A DNA stretch of 64,000 nt from Cheiracanthium punctorium (taxonomy: Eukaryota > Arthropoda > Arachnida > Araneae > Cheiracanthiidae): contig JAWZYV010012534.1 of the NCBI GenBank assembly GCA_038373885.1, positions 62,001-126,000 on the forward strand, read 5' to 3'. The notes under the pieces are model-generated. The model saw only the letters and a program-made list of their open reading frames with translations. It was not told the origin of the DNA and made no database searches. The position numbers were made by a program, and so were the translations under genes. Positions 23,281 to 34,786 of the stretch are shown one piece after another. Within the stretch, counting starts at the first letter, position 1; the number at the start of each line of letters is the position of its first letter.

Positions 23281-25140
23281 AGGGTGTCTACCATCATGGA
23301 AAAGTCAAGAAATAGAAGAAAGGTCACAAAAATCAAGAAATGAGGCACTAGGTCATGATTAGCGACTCAACTACGCTTTTTCCATTTCATTCAAATTCTT
23401 TGTTTCTAATTTTTTGCATCGAGTTCATTGAGAGAAATTATTTTATGTATCTTTTCTTAACTTCATTAATTCGAGTTTTGATTTCATGAGTGACTTCCTG
23501 TGAGAAAGGAAGTTGATTTGTTTATTCTCGTATCAATGCATGGTGTGTGTGAGGTGGAGAAGGGGCATCTGCTGAGTGTCTGGTCTTCTCCCTCCCGACC
23601 TGATGAGAGGGTTGAAACCACTGTAGCTTCAGGTCATGAAATATCTCAGAGAAACAATGTGTCTCATGCAGAAGAGTAGTCATAACAATAAATTATTTCC
23701 TACTGTGAATGGTGCTTTACGTGTTTTATAATAAACAACTTGGTTATTGTTTATTTTTCAGATTTTCAAAACACATTCATTCAAACTTAAGGCTGGCTGC
23801 CCGGAAAGTTCAAAACAAGGGCAGTTCCGGAAGTGTGGGGTACCCCCCTCCACTCCAGCTCGTAGATCTACTAAAAGGAGTCGGGGGAAAAATTGATTCA
23901 ATGACAGGGTGTCCAGCCCAGCAGTCGGGAAATGCACCTGATTATTTTGCACGGCGGGAAAGTCCGGGAAATAGTGCTTGAAAATATCTAATTTTAAGGT
24001 CAGCATCGGTGCCAAATTGATGACAGCTCTGATATAGAAAAATGTTAGTCGGAGAATGGGGTTGAAACTGTCAATACAATACAAAATTTGTGTCTGTTTT
24101 GCGGGCGCTCCTCAAAAATGAAATTGTCAACGATTGCGAGAATGAAGTCTTTCGTCGACTGCACGCATCCCTGGGATGTTCATTTTCACTGTACTACGCG
24201 CTCAGCAAAAGCCCAATTGGCAGTGCAAAAATAGCAGTGCGGTGGCAGGGCCATTGAGGCTATTTTGAATTCTTCGATCGGTAAACAAAAAATTTTTGCA
24301 AGGTGGTCAAATTCTTTCCGATCCCTGACGTGTCAGGAGTTGTTTTATAATTATGTAATTAGGAATACTACACAACAATAATTATTAAGACTTCTTGGCT
24401 CTTGAGAAAATCCGTTGCCGCTGCGCACAATAGGAAATACTATCGCCCCCCCCCCTTTTTTTTTTTTTTTTTTTACTACTATGCCGCGCACTTGCAATTT
24501 CCCCCCCCCCCCCCCCTCGGGCACGGCTTAGCTGAACGGCATTCCTGCTACAGATTATTTCCAAACATTATACATATACAGTGCTGCAACTCGAGATCAC
24601 GTCGCGCGGGACAAACCTTTGTTTAGGTGCCCCATTTACTCTCTCTCTCTCACACTCTCCTTTCCATTTCCATTTTGACGTAGTAGCACAGCACTATGAC
24701 TGGGGCAAGTGTCCCGTTTCCCCTTCTCTACTAGCAGACTAGCATATATATAGAGAGAAAAATTGCAGATTACACCGAATACGATAATATTTGAATCTAA
24801 ATCGGAATATTTTCGGGTCCGAAAATTTGCGTGATTATGAAAAATTCCTGTTATTTTATGATTACGAAATTTAATTTTTTATTTATTTATTTACTTATTT
24901 TTTTTGTTGAACTAAAGCATAATGGCGGCCTTACACAACTTTTGTAAAAGTGTAGATTTCATTAAGTGAAAAAATTTGGTAGTTTAAAATACGAATCTTA
25001 CCACACTTTTAAATTAATATATTTTGAAGTTTTTTAAAGAAAATTATGACACATATTTTTTTTTTTTTATAAATAATCTCTTAAAATTTACTGTGAATGA
25101 AAGCACCGTTAAATTGCACCTGAAAAGGACTTTTTAAAAA
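23281..25140 (+). repeat. Dispersed repeat family with CAGGGTGTC motifs, copy 1
   Basis: Segments from 23905 onward are collinear with 47222-48350: CAGGGTGT.CAG, GTCGGGAAATG, CAAAATTTGTGTCTGTTTTGCGG and CACTGTACTAC.CGCTCAGCAAAAGCC. The 23281 start (CAGGGTGTCTACCATCATGG) resembles the terminus of the element at 61149. T and C runs lie near 24445-24515. No intact frame is present. It may be a decayed long hAT5-like element. Confidence 0.55.
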
Positions 25141-25184
25141 AGCCAATTTGCTTTTACAAATGTTTTTTTTTTTTTACTTTCCGA

Positions 25185-25740
25185 ACATGTACCATGTAAG
25201 GAAAGTATTGTAATCATGAAAAAATTCGACTTCGAGATTTTGGTGTTTTTACACGTTTTGAGGGCTTCTGAATCCATTTATGCTATTTTTACGAGATGTA
25301 TGTATGTATGTGTGTGTGTTGTGTGTGTTTGTGTGTATGTGATGTGAACACGATAGCTCCTGAACGGAGCATTCGATTGAGCTCAAATTGGATATATATG
25401 TCATAAACCACCGTCGCAAGACCGGTATTGATTTTGGTGTGTATAGGACTTATAATTTTTCTACAGGGCTACGACAAAGATTTCTTTTACATTATGGCCT
25501 ATGGGGGGAATTTCTTGAAAGTGCGCTAGCGTTTAAACGGTAGATTCGATTGAGCTCAAATTGGGTATATATGTTATAAACCACCGTTGCAAGACCGGTA
25601 TTGATTTTGGTGTGTATAGGACTTATAGTTCTCCTAAAGGGCTACGACAAAACTTTCTTTTATGTTATGGCATATGGGGAGAAATTCTTGAAAGTGCGCA
25701 AGCGTTTAAACGGTGCATTCGATTCGAGTGGAGTCACTCC
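25185..25740 (+). repeat. Repeat with two ~190-bp tandem units and GT-rich stretch
   Basis: TTCGATTGAGCTCAAATTGG.TATATATGT.ATAAACCACCG.. occurs at about 25370 and 25550, giving a period of about 187-190 bp. A (GTAT/GTGT)n run at 25295-25345 precedes the units. A T-run follows at 25745-25772. Non-coding; possibly the untranslated region of a decayed element. Confidence 0.7.
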
Positions 25741-25945
25741 AGATTTTTTTTTTTATTTTTTTTTTTTTTTTTTCCCTTAGTCAAAACATCAACTCCTTCA
25801 TTTTCATTATTATAGTTCTGTTATTTTGCGATTACAAAACTTGAATTTTTTATGTTTTTTGTTGAAATAAAGCATAATGACGGCATAATAAAGCATAAGC
25901 CTTGACCTTTTTATAAATGTGCAGGGTTTCAAATTATGAGATCTC

Positions 25946-27324
25946 GGGGTCATTCCATGTCAAATAAACAAACCCACAACTTGACTAAAAATAAATTTAG
26001 ACTCAACTGTTCTTGAATTTTTAAAATGTTAAAAAATTTTAACATTTATAAAAAGGTCAAGGCTCTTTTAAAACTTGGCTATGAAGAATTTCAACAGAGT
26101 TTCAGAGGATTGATCTTAAAAGGATACGGATTGCAATAAGATCATAATGAAATAAAAGAATGTTCTTATATTTACTCATTTCATAACGGCAATTTGTATT
26201 GCTTCCAAAGATGTATACAAAAGGATTTTTTTTTAAACTTCTTATTAGCACTATCCATTTCTTGCTTTGAGAGGCTATAAACTTTTCCTGTTGGAAAACA
26301 ATATATAAAAAGAAGAGATGTGGAAAAAAGTTTTATGAAAAAAAATGTCATATGATTTATTTCTTTTAGTTTAATATCAAGCAATCTTTTAATTTAAAGG
26401 TAACTTATTTGCTAATTTTTGGTGTTTTGCTCATGTGTTCTGGATGTTTATCCACATGCAGATGAAATTAAAGAATATTTGTAACTCATTGGAATAATGG
26501 AAGCATTTTATGAAACATAATGATTTTTTTAAATTATTAATAAAAAAGAAAGATGGAATTTTGTTAGACAAATTCTGAAAATTCTTATTTATAAGCGTGA
26601 GGCACACCCCGTTTCTTACTTTGAAAACACCCCCAATAAAACCCCCAGCGAAAACAAATTTGGACTCAACTGCTCTTGAAATTTTAAAAGCAAAAAAATT
26701 GTTTTAGTAAAATTCTTTTTTTTTTTTGGGGGGGGGGGGGGAAGAGAGAGAGAGATTGCCTTGTGTGTACCCCAATGAGAGTGTTGAAAAACATTATCAA
26801 GATTTTCCGTTCTCTCTCAAAATATTAAGTTAAAAGTGTAATTTTATTTTAAGATGCAAAAATTTTCTTTTGGTGTTTTTAAATTGAGATGATAGCAATT
26901 TTCTTTGAATTTATTACTCGAAAACCCATGGTAATCCCAGAATGAAACTTTCAGATATTGTTAACAATAAATAGAAGAATGACATATTAATTTTTTTTTT
27001 TAATTAAAAATTTTAAAAATTTAATCATGTTACATATGATAAGAAAGGGCAACCTGTTTACTTTCTGAAGACACTTAAATGGAGTTTCTATGATAATTAG
27101 AGGAGAGAAATTGGAGCCAATTGTATAATGCAAGAATTTCTAAAATTTCTTGAATTTCACAAACTTTAAAATTAAATATTTCAAAAACTATTAGTGATAT
27201 GGACTAGAAATTTCACATTTATTTTTTTCTCTATAGATACTACTATCATACCAAATTTCATAGAATTCTGAGGGGGTCAGGTTGAAATCTCAATTTTTTC
27301 GTCGATTTGACATGGAATGACCCC
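25946..27324. mobile_element. TIR element, ends GGGGTCATTCCATGTCAAAT
   Basis: GGGGTCATTCCATGTCAAAT at 25946 and its complement at 27305-27324 bound 1.38 kb with no recognised gene. The terminus is shared with 5292-9975, apart from one base, but here the inverted arms are only about 20 bp. A G-run and (GA)n tract lie near 26728-26755. There is no convincing TSD. Confidence 0.7.
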
Positions 27325-27348
27325 TGAGACACTACATAGATGTGCTTA

Positions 27349-27353
<5 letters not shown>

Positions 27354-27383
<30 letters not shown>

Positions 27384-27384
27384 C
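27354..27384 (+). repeat. Poly(T) tract
   Basis: About 31 consecutive T. Comparable tracts occur at 11370, 38768, 41846 and 53081. Confidence 0.95.
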
Positions 27385-27939
27385 CAGAAAATGAGCATGA
27401 AATCAACTCTAAATATCAGCCTAACTAGTTAGATATGTGCTCAAAAACTACTGAACAAATGTTGAAATTGTGCGTTTTGAATGATCCATTTCCAGTGTCA
27501 AGTTTGCTGTTTTTTCAGTTAAAAAATATATTCCTCTGCCTTATCACTTTATCAAGAATGTTCCAAATATAATTTTCCATCCTGTCCCATGCATATTTTA
27601 GATAGAACTTTAGTAGTATATAGCAGGATATCTGGTAGAGAAGCTGGATATCCATTATATCCCTAATATATATATTCCTTTTAAAATTCTGTGCCTGAAG
27701 GAAGAGGTATGAGTTCGCACCAAACTATTTTTGTATATAACAATGAATTTAGAACAGAATTTTCATTATATTGCAATTTGTCCGCAAAATTTCGTTTCCT
27801 GAAGAAGCATTTGAAATTCCATCATAGCATAGATGTCATCATCCTTTTACTTTATATATTGTTTTTCATGCATGTCAAAAATATTAAAAAATGTTTTAAG
27901 ATTCAATGTCATTCTATATCATGGTCTATTTTGCAAATA

Positions 27940-28644
27940 CAGTAGAACCTAGATTAACCGAAACTCTCCGTTAACCAAAGTCTGTTTCTATGCTGCAATC
28001 GGGCGAACTAATGTGTAAAAATCGAACGACGAAGTTGGAGAAAACTTTTGCCGAATTTTTCAACTGGCGTAGATGAAAATGCTACAGACATTGTGAAAGG
28101 TAGTGTTACTGAGTTTTCAAGCCTTTTTAGCACAATAAAAGGTTTTGAAAATTATGGGGAGAAATCACAGATTGGTTGAATTGTGAAGTGGAAGATGCAA
28201 GCTTCCAGTTGCTCAATGATGAGGAATTAATAGCAGAAGTCTGAAAATCTCCAAAAAAGAACATGAAGATGAGAATAATTCTGGAGTAAATAAGATCGGT
28301 AATAATGATGCTTTTGAGTGTTTCTCAAAAAGCCTTCTTTGATTAGAACAACAGGAGCAGTGTGATTCCTCTGAAATCATGCTTTTAAGAAAACTTCGGG
28401 ATAGAGCTGCATGGCAAAGGATAGCCAGTTTACACCAGATGAAGCTTCCATTTAAGCCATAGTAAGTTTTTGTTTCAGAAATAAATTTATTTTCATTTAT
28501 AATTTTAATTTACTTAACAGTTAAAATACTCATAACAACAGTTCAATGGCGATACTACTTATTAAACTAGATTATTATTAATGAATTCTTGATTATCCGA
28601 AATAGGTTCGGTCCCAATCGCTTCGGATAATCGAGGTTCTACTG
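27940..28644 (+). mobile_element. pogo/Tigger-like element
   Basis: The ends CAGTAGAACCTAGATTAACC and GGATAATCGAGGTTCTACTG are imperfect inverted repeats flanked by TA (27938-27939 and 28645-28646), matching the pogo/Tigger group of Tc1/mariner. It keeps a stretch of transposase C-terminal coding sequence (28161-28244) but not the DDE core, so it is an internally deleted copy. Confidence 0.85.
28161..28244 (+). pseudogene. Tigger-type transposase C-terminal remnant
   Basis: A 27-residue in-frame stretch reads EITDWLNCEVEDASFQLLND and continues EELIAEV before a stop. A tryptophan-containing segment followed by LxxDEExx is typical of the C-terminal part of Jerky/Tigger transposases, after the catalytic core. 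The frame is broken on both sides. It cannot make an active protein. Confidence 0.6.
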
Positions 28645-28829
28645 TAGTTTGGGACTGTGTGTGTAGATAGTTTTTTTTTATTATCTTACTATGGTGTTTC
28701 CCAGATAACATGGAGGGGGGATGGCATTAATAAAATGTTGAAAGTTGTGCAAGGTTTGCAATTTTTGATAATTGATCGCTAAGTTTGGTGCGAAAACGCG
28801 ACAATTTATTATAAATATATTACAAGTAT

Positions 28830-29830
28830 AGTTAGAAAATGCTTGCAGAAGATTGTAAAACAGATTTGGTAGGCAAATATAAATTTCAATTCCGAAGGAA
28901 AAGATAAGACAAATACGGTACACTCATAGATTATGATACTTTCCAAATGCCATTTATAAAGGTGAAGTGCAGTTTGACTATGCCTGGCGAAAATTATTGA
29001 CTACAGTTTTGGTAGACGATTTTAATGTACATTTCAATTCCGAAGAAGTGTTTTATGGAACAAGGAAGGAAAACACAGTACACTCATAGATTATGATACA
29101 CTTTCGGAACAGTATTTAAAATGGTAGAGGAAGTTTATTATGCTTGGGAAGGTTGTAAAACAGCTTTAGTAGGTGATTTTAAGATAGATTGCGGTTCCAA
29201 AGATACGTTTTATGGTACAAGAAAGAGTTGATTCCTATTTTAACACACCCCACCCCCACTCTTGCCAACCTAAAAAATTGCCACACTTCAGCGAGCTTTG
29301 CAGTCATGGGTCTGTAGTAGTTATGCACAAGTTTCAATGCTCCCAAAAGAACTAGATGAAAACTAAAGTGAACAAGTTAGCAATAAACACACCAGTTAAG
29401 GAATTTGAAGACACTTGTTTATTAAAACTACATCAATTGCCAACCCAAAATAAATAAATAAGTAATGGAATGCTGTGTTTACATGTAGTTCCAAATCGCC
29501 ATTTTGATTCTAAATTATGGTTGCCACATAAATACAAAAAATCATCATGGTAACTGCATGTGTTTAATTATCGCCACCTTGGTGAGTCAGAGTGTAAAGT
29601 AAGAATCAACCCAAGAAAGACAAACACAGTATACTCATAGATTATGATGCACATTTGAAACAATATTTAAAGCAATGAAGTATAATTGGAATATACTTGG
29701 CGAAGATTGTAAAATAGTTTTAGTAGGCAATTTTAAGATAAATTTCGATTCCAAAGATGAGTTTTATGGAATAAGAAGAAAAATAGGAACGATGCATAAA
29801 TTATGATGTGCTTTTAATATATAACACTTT
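28830..29830 (+). repeat. Satellite-like tandem repeat, unit ~150 bp, 4-5 diverged copies
   Basis: Recurring landmarks are ACTCATAGATTATGATAC, GAAGATTGTAAAACAG, TTTAGTAGGCAATTTTAAGAT, TTCCAAAGA and TTTTATGGAACAAGAAAG, repeating near 28850, 29010, 29150 and 29700. The array is split by the MITE at 29226-29611. Copies differ by substitutions and small indels, so it is an old array. Confidence 0.8.
29226..29611. mobile_element. 386-bp MITE, TIR aGTTGATTC, 8-bp TSD
   Basis: AGTTGATTCCTATTTTAACAC and GTGTAAAGTAAGAATCAACC are inverted ends. CAAGAAAG is duplicated exactly at 29218-29225 and 29612-29619. It interrupts a satellite unit, which supports the boundaries. hAT-like by TSD length; no coding sequence. 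Confidence 0.85.
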
Positions 29831-30751
29831 AGAGCATATTTAAAATCTGAAAGTGTTTCAGATGATTTTTTTTAAAACCCATTTATGCAAAATATTCCAA
29901 ATAAAAAAATGAAACAACATTCGGATTAGTGCATGTTCTAATGATACTGTTGGTCCGAATTGCAATGATCTTTCTGGCATGAGTCAACCGTAGGAGCAGA
30001 ATTATATCCAGTGTTCTGGAACATGACCTCAAACAGTTGCAAGCATCTTATCTAAATCTGGCAGACCATGGTAAAAATCAAGAGATGTAAAAACTGTACA
30101 AGAAGTGAAGAGAGAAGGCCATGGTATAAAAGGGACTTATCTTTAATTGTTCTGCCGTGTACGTCACACTTTTAGGCATTTTCTGCTTCCAGCATGTCAA
30201 CAGCATTCTTTGCTAGCCATTAATCATTTGAGGATTGCACCAAACAAAGTTGAATGGTAAACAGAACAGAATCATAAACCAAACAATGTACCAGGTGCTA
30301 GGATTAGCCCCTAATTAATTATCAAATACAGAATGAAAATAGCACTTTTTCATTCAGGGGTGTTGTCAAAGGGGGGGGGGGGTATCAGAATATATCTCCC
30401 CAGCCTGAAAACTTTTGGATTAATCAGAGCTTTTGTCATGCAGAAATTTCATTTCTTCAAGATTTATTTCATAACTTTCACCCACTCCTGAAAAATTTTC
30501 CTGACTATGCTCCTGTTTCCATTTACTAGACACTGGACACCACTAATCACCAATCTGCTATGTTTGTACCCTGATTAGCAATTGCATGTTGGTCCAAAGC
30601 TTAAGTAGTTAGAACAGTTAGATTTATCAAGTGATTTACCATATCTTAAAAACATGGTATTGTGTATATAAGCAAAAGGTTTTTTAATAAAGACGAGTAT
30701 ATTTCCTCTCTTTTGGGCTGTTGAGAAGTGACTTTGTAATGTTTTTTACAG
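29831..30751. other. No gene seen
   Basis: AT-rich sequence with a 12-base G-run near 30370 and no repeat match or convincing frame that I can find. It could be intron sequence upstream of the candidate exon at 30752. Confidence 0.5.
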
Positions 30752-30803
30752 GTATTTTTAAATCAAAGGCAGGCTAGCAGCTGTCACTATGGGAAGACCA
30801 AAG
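30752..30803 (+). CDS. Candidate first coding exon (MGRPK), tentative
   Basis: A pyrimidine-rich acceptor (TGTTTTTTACAG, ending at 30751) is followed by a short leader and ATG at 30789 in a strong context (A at -3, G at +4). The five codons MGRPK run directly into AAG|GTGACA, a possible splice donor. The coding part ends in phase 0, and the zinc-finger exon 14.7 kb downstream on the same strand starts in phase 0. That compatibility is suggestive only: the exon is very short and the donor is not optimal. Alternatively this is chance sequence. Confidence 0.25.
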
Positions 30804-31276
30804 GTGACATATTTTCATACTCATCAGCCACTTAATTTTATTTTATTCTTATGCATTTAAGTTTTATTTTGTTAAGTATTGGAGTGCATAAAATTTCATT
30901 GGAATCTCTAAACAATAGCCACATTTGTCATTATGAATAAAATAAGGAATCCTGGGAACACAAACATTAGGAATATGGAGTTTTTGTTTTTACAAAATAG
31001 ATGACAATTTATGCGAAATATATAAAACAATTTGTGAGTATACTCGAATTATACTGAGTGTTCGAAAATTTCTTATTTTTAACACACTTTTATTAGTTTC
31101 ACTTGTATGTTTGTAACAGACTCCTTTGAACTTGATTTTGACCCACTTTAAACAATCACATTTAATTTAAATTTTGTAGACTTATCAAGGACTGATGACG
31201 ATACAATAATTTTATAAGTTTATCCCATTATCCTGATTAGGATCATCAGGATTAGTAATTTTCTTCAGAGATCCTT

Positions 31277-31380
31277 CGCATCCTTAGAGCGAGAGAGATG
31301 GAGTAAGCGCGCAGTCTACGCATGTGTACTATTTCGGCAGTCGAATCAGCACAATGGAGTAGAACCTCTCTCGCTATTAG
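31277..31380. mobile_element. ~104-bp MITE-like palindrome (GCGAGAGAG ends)
   Basis: TTAGAGCGAGAGAGATGG and CCTCTCTCGCTATTA are inverted ends around a CpG-containing core, unusual in this AT-rich setting. No clear TSD is visible. Confidence 0.5.
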
Positions 31381-31592
31381 TAACTGTATTCAATGGTATG
31401 TTTGGGTAGTTACGTTTTTGAAATCCTGATGGCAAATCTAGAAATTTTACCTCAATATTGTATATTATTACATGGATGTTTGTGTTTGTTGTAGTCGTTA
31501 TGAAACTTGTTTGTTGATTAGAGACCTATTTTTCCTTTTTGGTGAGTAAGGTAGCATTTAACTGCAGGTTAGTTAATACTTTGGTGCACAGC

Positions 31593-31690
31593 AGGGGCGT
31601 AGACAGAGGGGTCTGCTGCCCCACCCTGAAATGGGACCCTTTACTTAGCTTACAATTGAACTTAGTTCTTAAAACAATATGTTTAAAAGA
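31593..31690 (+). mobile_element. CAGGGGCGTAGAC MITE fragment
   Basis: CAGGGGCGTAGACAGAGGGG, then CTGCTGCCCC and TGAAATGGGACCCTTTACTTA, match the left half of 14691-14839 and part of 4130-4250. The right end is absent. Confidence 0.65.
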
Positions 31691-31756
31691 TGACACTAAG
31701 AATAACGTTATATATTGCATGCCTCATAATGCTAAGTTTTTGAGATTGTGCATTAC

Positions 31757-33083
31757 CAGGGGTCTGTCCAGACTTTTCAGACAGGGTCCTGTTTTTGTGA
31801 AATTGTGAAAAATTTACTTATAATTTTGTGAATCTGAAATTACCAGGGTCCTGTTTTTGTAAATTTGTGAAAATAGTCCTGTTTTTGTGAAAATAGGGTC
31901 CTGCTTTCATTAATTTGTGAAAAATATGTATTTGGGTAATTTACCAAAAAGTGATCTTGTGTAGCAAAAGAAAAAAATTACTAGCATAATTACTAATTTC
32001 TTGACTCCCTCTAGGCCTAAATTTGTACGTCATGCATGTTATGTTATATGTGTGGCTACATTAGGATATAACGGATAGCGATTTTGGCGGATACCGGATA
32101 TCTGGCGCTAAACATGTATTTTAGTTATCAAGTGTGCTTTTTCATTTTTTTTATATGACATCAGAACAATAAATTGCAAACATGTTTCAAACATCATTAA
32201 AGTATTTCTTAATAATTGACTTATAATTTTAAGTCAATTATAAAGATTTAATGGACATACATCCTTTAGCGTCCGATGGTTTAACTTTTTTAGTATAATA
32301 ATCGCTATTTCTTGAGCCGGAATTCTGGTATGAACGCTTCATGATGAGAAGAAAAAACACGCGGTATGTGTTAACAGCAAACGTCGCATTCACGTGCAGC
32401 GAAATAAACAAATTGACCAGTGTTGCCACTCTGAAACTTTTATGAGGCAAAAAAAAATATACTCTGGATCCATGACTCCAGAGGGAGAAAAGCTAAATCG
32501 CCTCTCTGTTTTCACGCCCTCAAGTGCTACATGCAGAGTGGCAACGATTATCAATGACGTCATCTGCAGCCGTAGAAGCGGGTTGTAGTAAGGTGACCAA
32601 ACGTCCCCATTTTAAGGACGTTTTTCAAATTGTCCCCAGAATGTAAAAATGGAACTGGGGACAATTTTTAATTATTGCATTGTTTTTCAATTAAATTACT
32701 GTTAATTGTTGCATTAATTATAAATGTCCCCAGTTTTGCTGTCAGAATCGGGGACAGATTCTGACTACAAAAATCTGGTCACCTTAGTTGTAGGCATCCG
32801 TCTTGTACCTTCCCAGTCAGGTTAAGAAATGAAAAGCGAAGCATTGTTTACGCTGCTATTTATGTTGGGAGGGAGGGTTCATGGGCCGTTTTACAAATGA
32901 AAAGCAATATGAAGGGTCCGTTTTAATGGTAACATTTTTTGTGAAGGGTCCGTTTTTAAGGTAAAATATTTTGTGAATGGTCGGTTTTTACAGTAAAATA
33001 TTTTGTGAAAGGTCCGTTTTCAGCATAAATTATTTTGTGAAAGGTCCGTTAACGGACCCAAATTTCGCCTGAACAGACCCCTG
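31757..33083. mobile_element. DNA element, TIR CAGGGGTCTGTcCAG, with subterminal repeat clusters
   Basis: CAGGGGTCTGTCCAG and CTGAACAGACCCCTG are inverted ends, and ATTAC flanks both (31752-31756 and 33084-33088), a 5-bp duplication. The left subterminal zone has four copies of a GGTCCTGTTTTTGTGAA-like unit (31780-31925). The right has five GGTCCGTTTT..TTTTGTGAA units at about 35-bp spacing (32912-33060). Another MITE is nested at 32589-32786. No transposase gene is present. Confidence 0.8.
32589..32786. mobile_element. 198-bp hAT-type MITE, TIR TAAGGTGACC
   Basis: It begins TAAGGTGACCAAACGTCCCC and ends AAATCTGGTCACCTTA, flanked by GTTGTAG on both sides (32582-32588 and 32787-32793). It is a near-perfect inverted pair and related to 16145-16648. 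GTCCCC blocks recur inside. Confidence 0.85.
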
Positions 33084-33369
33084 ATTACTCTCAACTGATC
33101 AAGGTTAAACAATGTTCAGTAAGTGTAATCTTATTGAACGTATAGAATAATATGAGTACATGTATATCAATCAATGATAAATCGAACTAAAAAATGAAAA
33201 ATAAATACAGTTTTAAAAAACTAAACAACACGCTTTTATAGCAAATCGAACTAAAAAGTGAAAAGTAATTCTTAATATAGAAATAAATTAATGAACGGAA
33301 AACAGTACTATTGTGAAAAAAACGTGGGGTGCTCTATAGATCAGTTCTTGAGAATATTCGATCGGTACG

Positions 33370-33642
33370 ATTAGAGGTCAAAATTCAGAAAATTTGCAGG
33401 TAGCCAGTGGCCACTGACCTTGAAATTTTGAGTGGCCACTCACATGTTTTTGAATATTGCACAACTTACACAAGTTTAACAACATGTGCAGCTTGCTTAT
33501 ATAAATAATAACGAAAGATTTCTTAAAATGTATATATATAAATCTTCTGGCAATTAAATTTAAAAAAAATTACTTTCCAGTATATATACAGAGTGTCCCA
33601 AGCATACTGGCCGTAGAGGTAAAAATTCAGAAAATTTGCAGG
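33370..33642 (+). repeat. First unit and start of second unit of a local direct duplication
   Basis: Unit A starts GAGGTCAAAATTCAGAAAATTTGCAGG near 33371 and runs to the TATATACAGAGTGTCCCAA block near 33600. Unit B starts near 33616 and is interrupted by hAT insertions at 33643-34600 and 34787-38512. It resumes between them (34601-34786) and after the second (38521 onward, TATACAGAGTGTCCCAAAC). Unit A thus gives the uninserted sequence for both insertion sites. Confidence 0.85.
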
Positions 33643-34600
33643 CAGGGTTGGCTTTTTCCCGTCCAAAACTTGTTTTTCCCATCCCACTGGGAAAAACTGG
33701 TAAATACCGGGAAAAAGTGGTAAATACTGGGAAAAACTTCCAAATGACAATATGTAAGATGTATTCTGGCTTCCTGATCCTGAATACAACATGTAAAATT
33801 AGTTAGAAATACATAGTTATGACGCTAGCTAGAAATACATAGTGAAAGCTAGCTTTGATAAAGCAAAGACCCCTGTCCATTTTTTGGCACATCTGATGAG
33901 TCCAAAATATAAAGGTGAAAAGTTATCACAAAATCAGGAGGAATCTGCTCGTGAATATTTGCAGGCTTTAAATCCAAAGTACTTACAATACACGATACAG
34001 TTCAAGACACAAGATGCACCTTTTCCAAAGACATTTTTCTTTGAAGACATTACAAACACTATTTCACCTGCACTATGGTGGAAGAATTTAAGTAAAAGTA
34101 AAACTGGAATAGATGCAGAATTTCTCCAATTAATGGAACATCATCAAGGGTGTCCTGCATCATCAGCATCTCTGGAGCGTATTTTTTCTAATTTTTCTTT
34201 CATTCAAAACAAGATTAGAAATAGACTGGGTTTACAAAAAGCCTCTAAATTGGTATTTTGTTATATGATACTAAAATCTAATAATGTGGAAGTGGAAGAA
34301 TATGAATACGATAACACTTGGTAAATGTATGGGAATCTGTATGGTGTGTAAATAAATATTTAAATAAATGCACTCCATTGTCTGTTTTTGTAAATCTTCC
34401 TTTTCTTTCTTTTTTGTTTACCTTTCAAGTTATTTACTTAGAACTCAATTTTGACATTTTTAAAGGTTGTTTTGAATTTATATTTATTTTTTTAATAATC
34501 AGTTTTTCCCATGTGGGAAAAACATAGTATTTCCCAGGACGGTAAATACCGGTTTTTACCATGGTATTTACCAGGACTGGGAAAAACCTTGCCAACCCTG
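33643..34600 (+). mobile_element. Internally deleted hAT element, TIR CAGGGTTGGC
   Basis: CAGGGTTGGCTTTTTCCC and GGGAAAAACCTTGCCAACCCTG bound the element, flanked by TTTGCAGG and TTTGCACG (7 of 8 match). Unit A of the surrounding duplication keeps the empty site (TTTGCAGGTAGCCAGTGGCC). Subterminal zones repeat GGGAAAAAC and GGTAAATACCGG. Only the C-terminal part of the transposase (33842-34324) remains. Confidence 0.92.
33842..34324 (+). CDS. hAT transposase C-terminal (dimerisation) fragment
   Basis: An uninterrupted 160-codon frame ends at a normal stop. The second half carries the hAT dimerisation signature: CPASSASLERIFSNFSFIQN (residues about 103-122), then KIRNRLG and a C-terminal FCYMIL helix. 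In hAT transposases the SER/LER-IFS block includes the catalytic glutamate and mediates oligomerisation. The first half (AHLMSPKYKGEKL..) matches the usual linker. There is no ATG: the frame opens at GTG just after a stop, at an internal-deletion junction, so the DNA-binding and DD catalytic parts are gone. It lies between intact TIRs. It probably makes no functional transposase, but the open frame is well preserved. Confidence 0.85.
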   Translation: MKASFDKAKTPVHFLAHLMSPKYKGEKLSQNQEESAREYLQALNPKYLQYTIQFKTQDAPFPKTFFFEDITNTISPALWWKNLSKSKTGIDAEFLQLMEHHQGCPASSASLERIFSNFSFIQNKIRNRLGLQKASKLVFCYMILKSNNVEVEEYEYDNTW

Positions 34601-34786
34601 TTTGCACGTGGCCAGTTTCCACTGAGCTTGAAATTTTAAGTGGCCACTCGCAAGTTTTTGAATATTGCACAACTTATATACAAGTTTAATAAACATGCGC
34701 AGTTAATATAAGTAATAAGGAAATATTTCTTAAAATATACATCTAAATCTTCTACTAATTAAAAAAATATATATATTACCTGCTAG

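Noticed and set aside
23709..24626. Open frames of 74-108 codons on both strands
   Set aside because: They overlap each other and homopolymers, and the paralogous repeat at 47222 does not preserve them.
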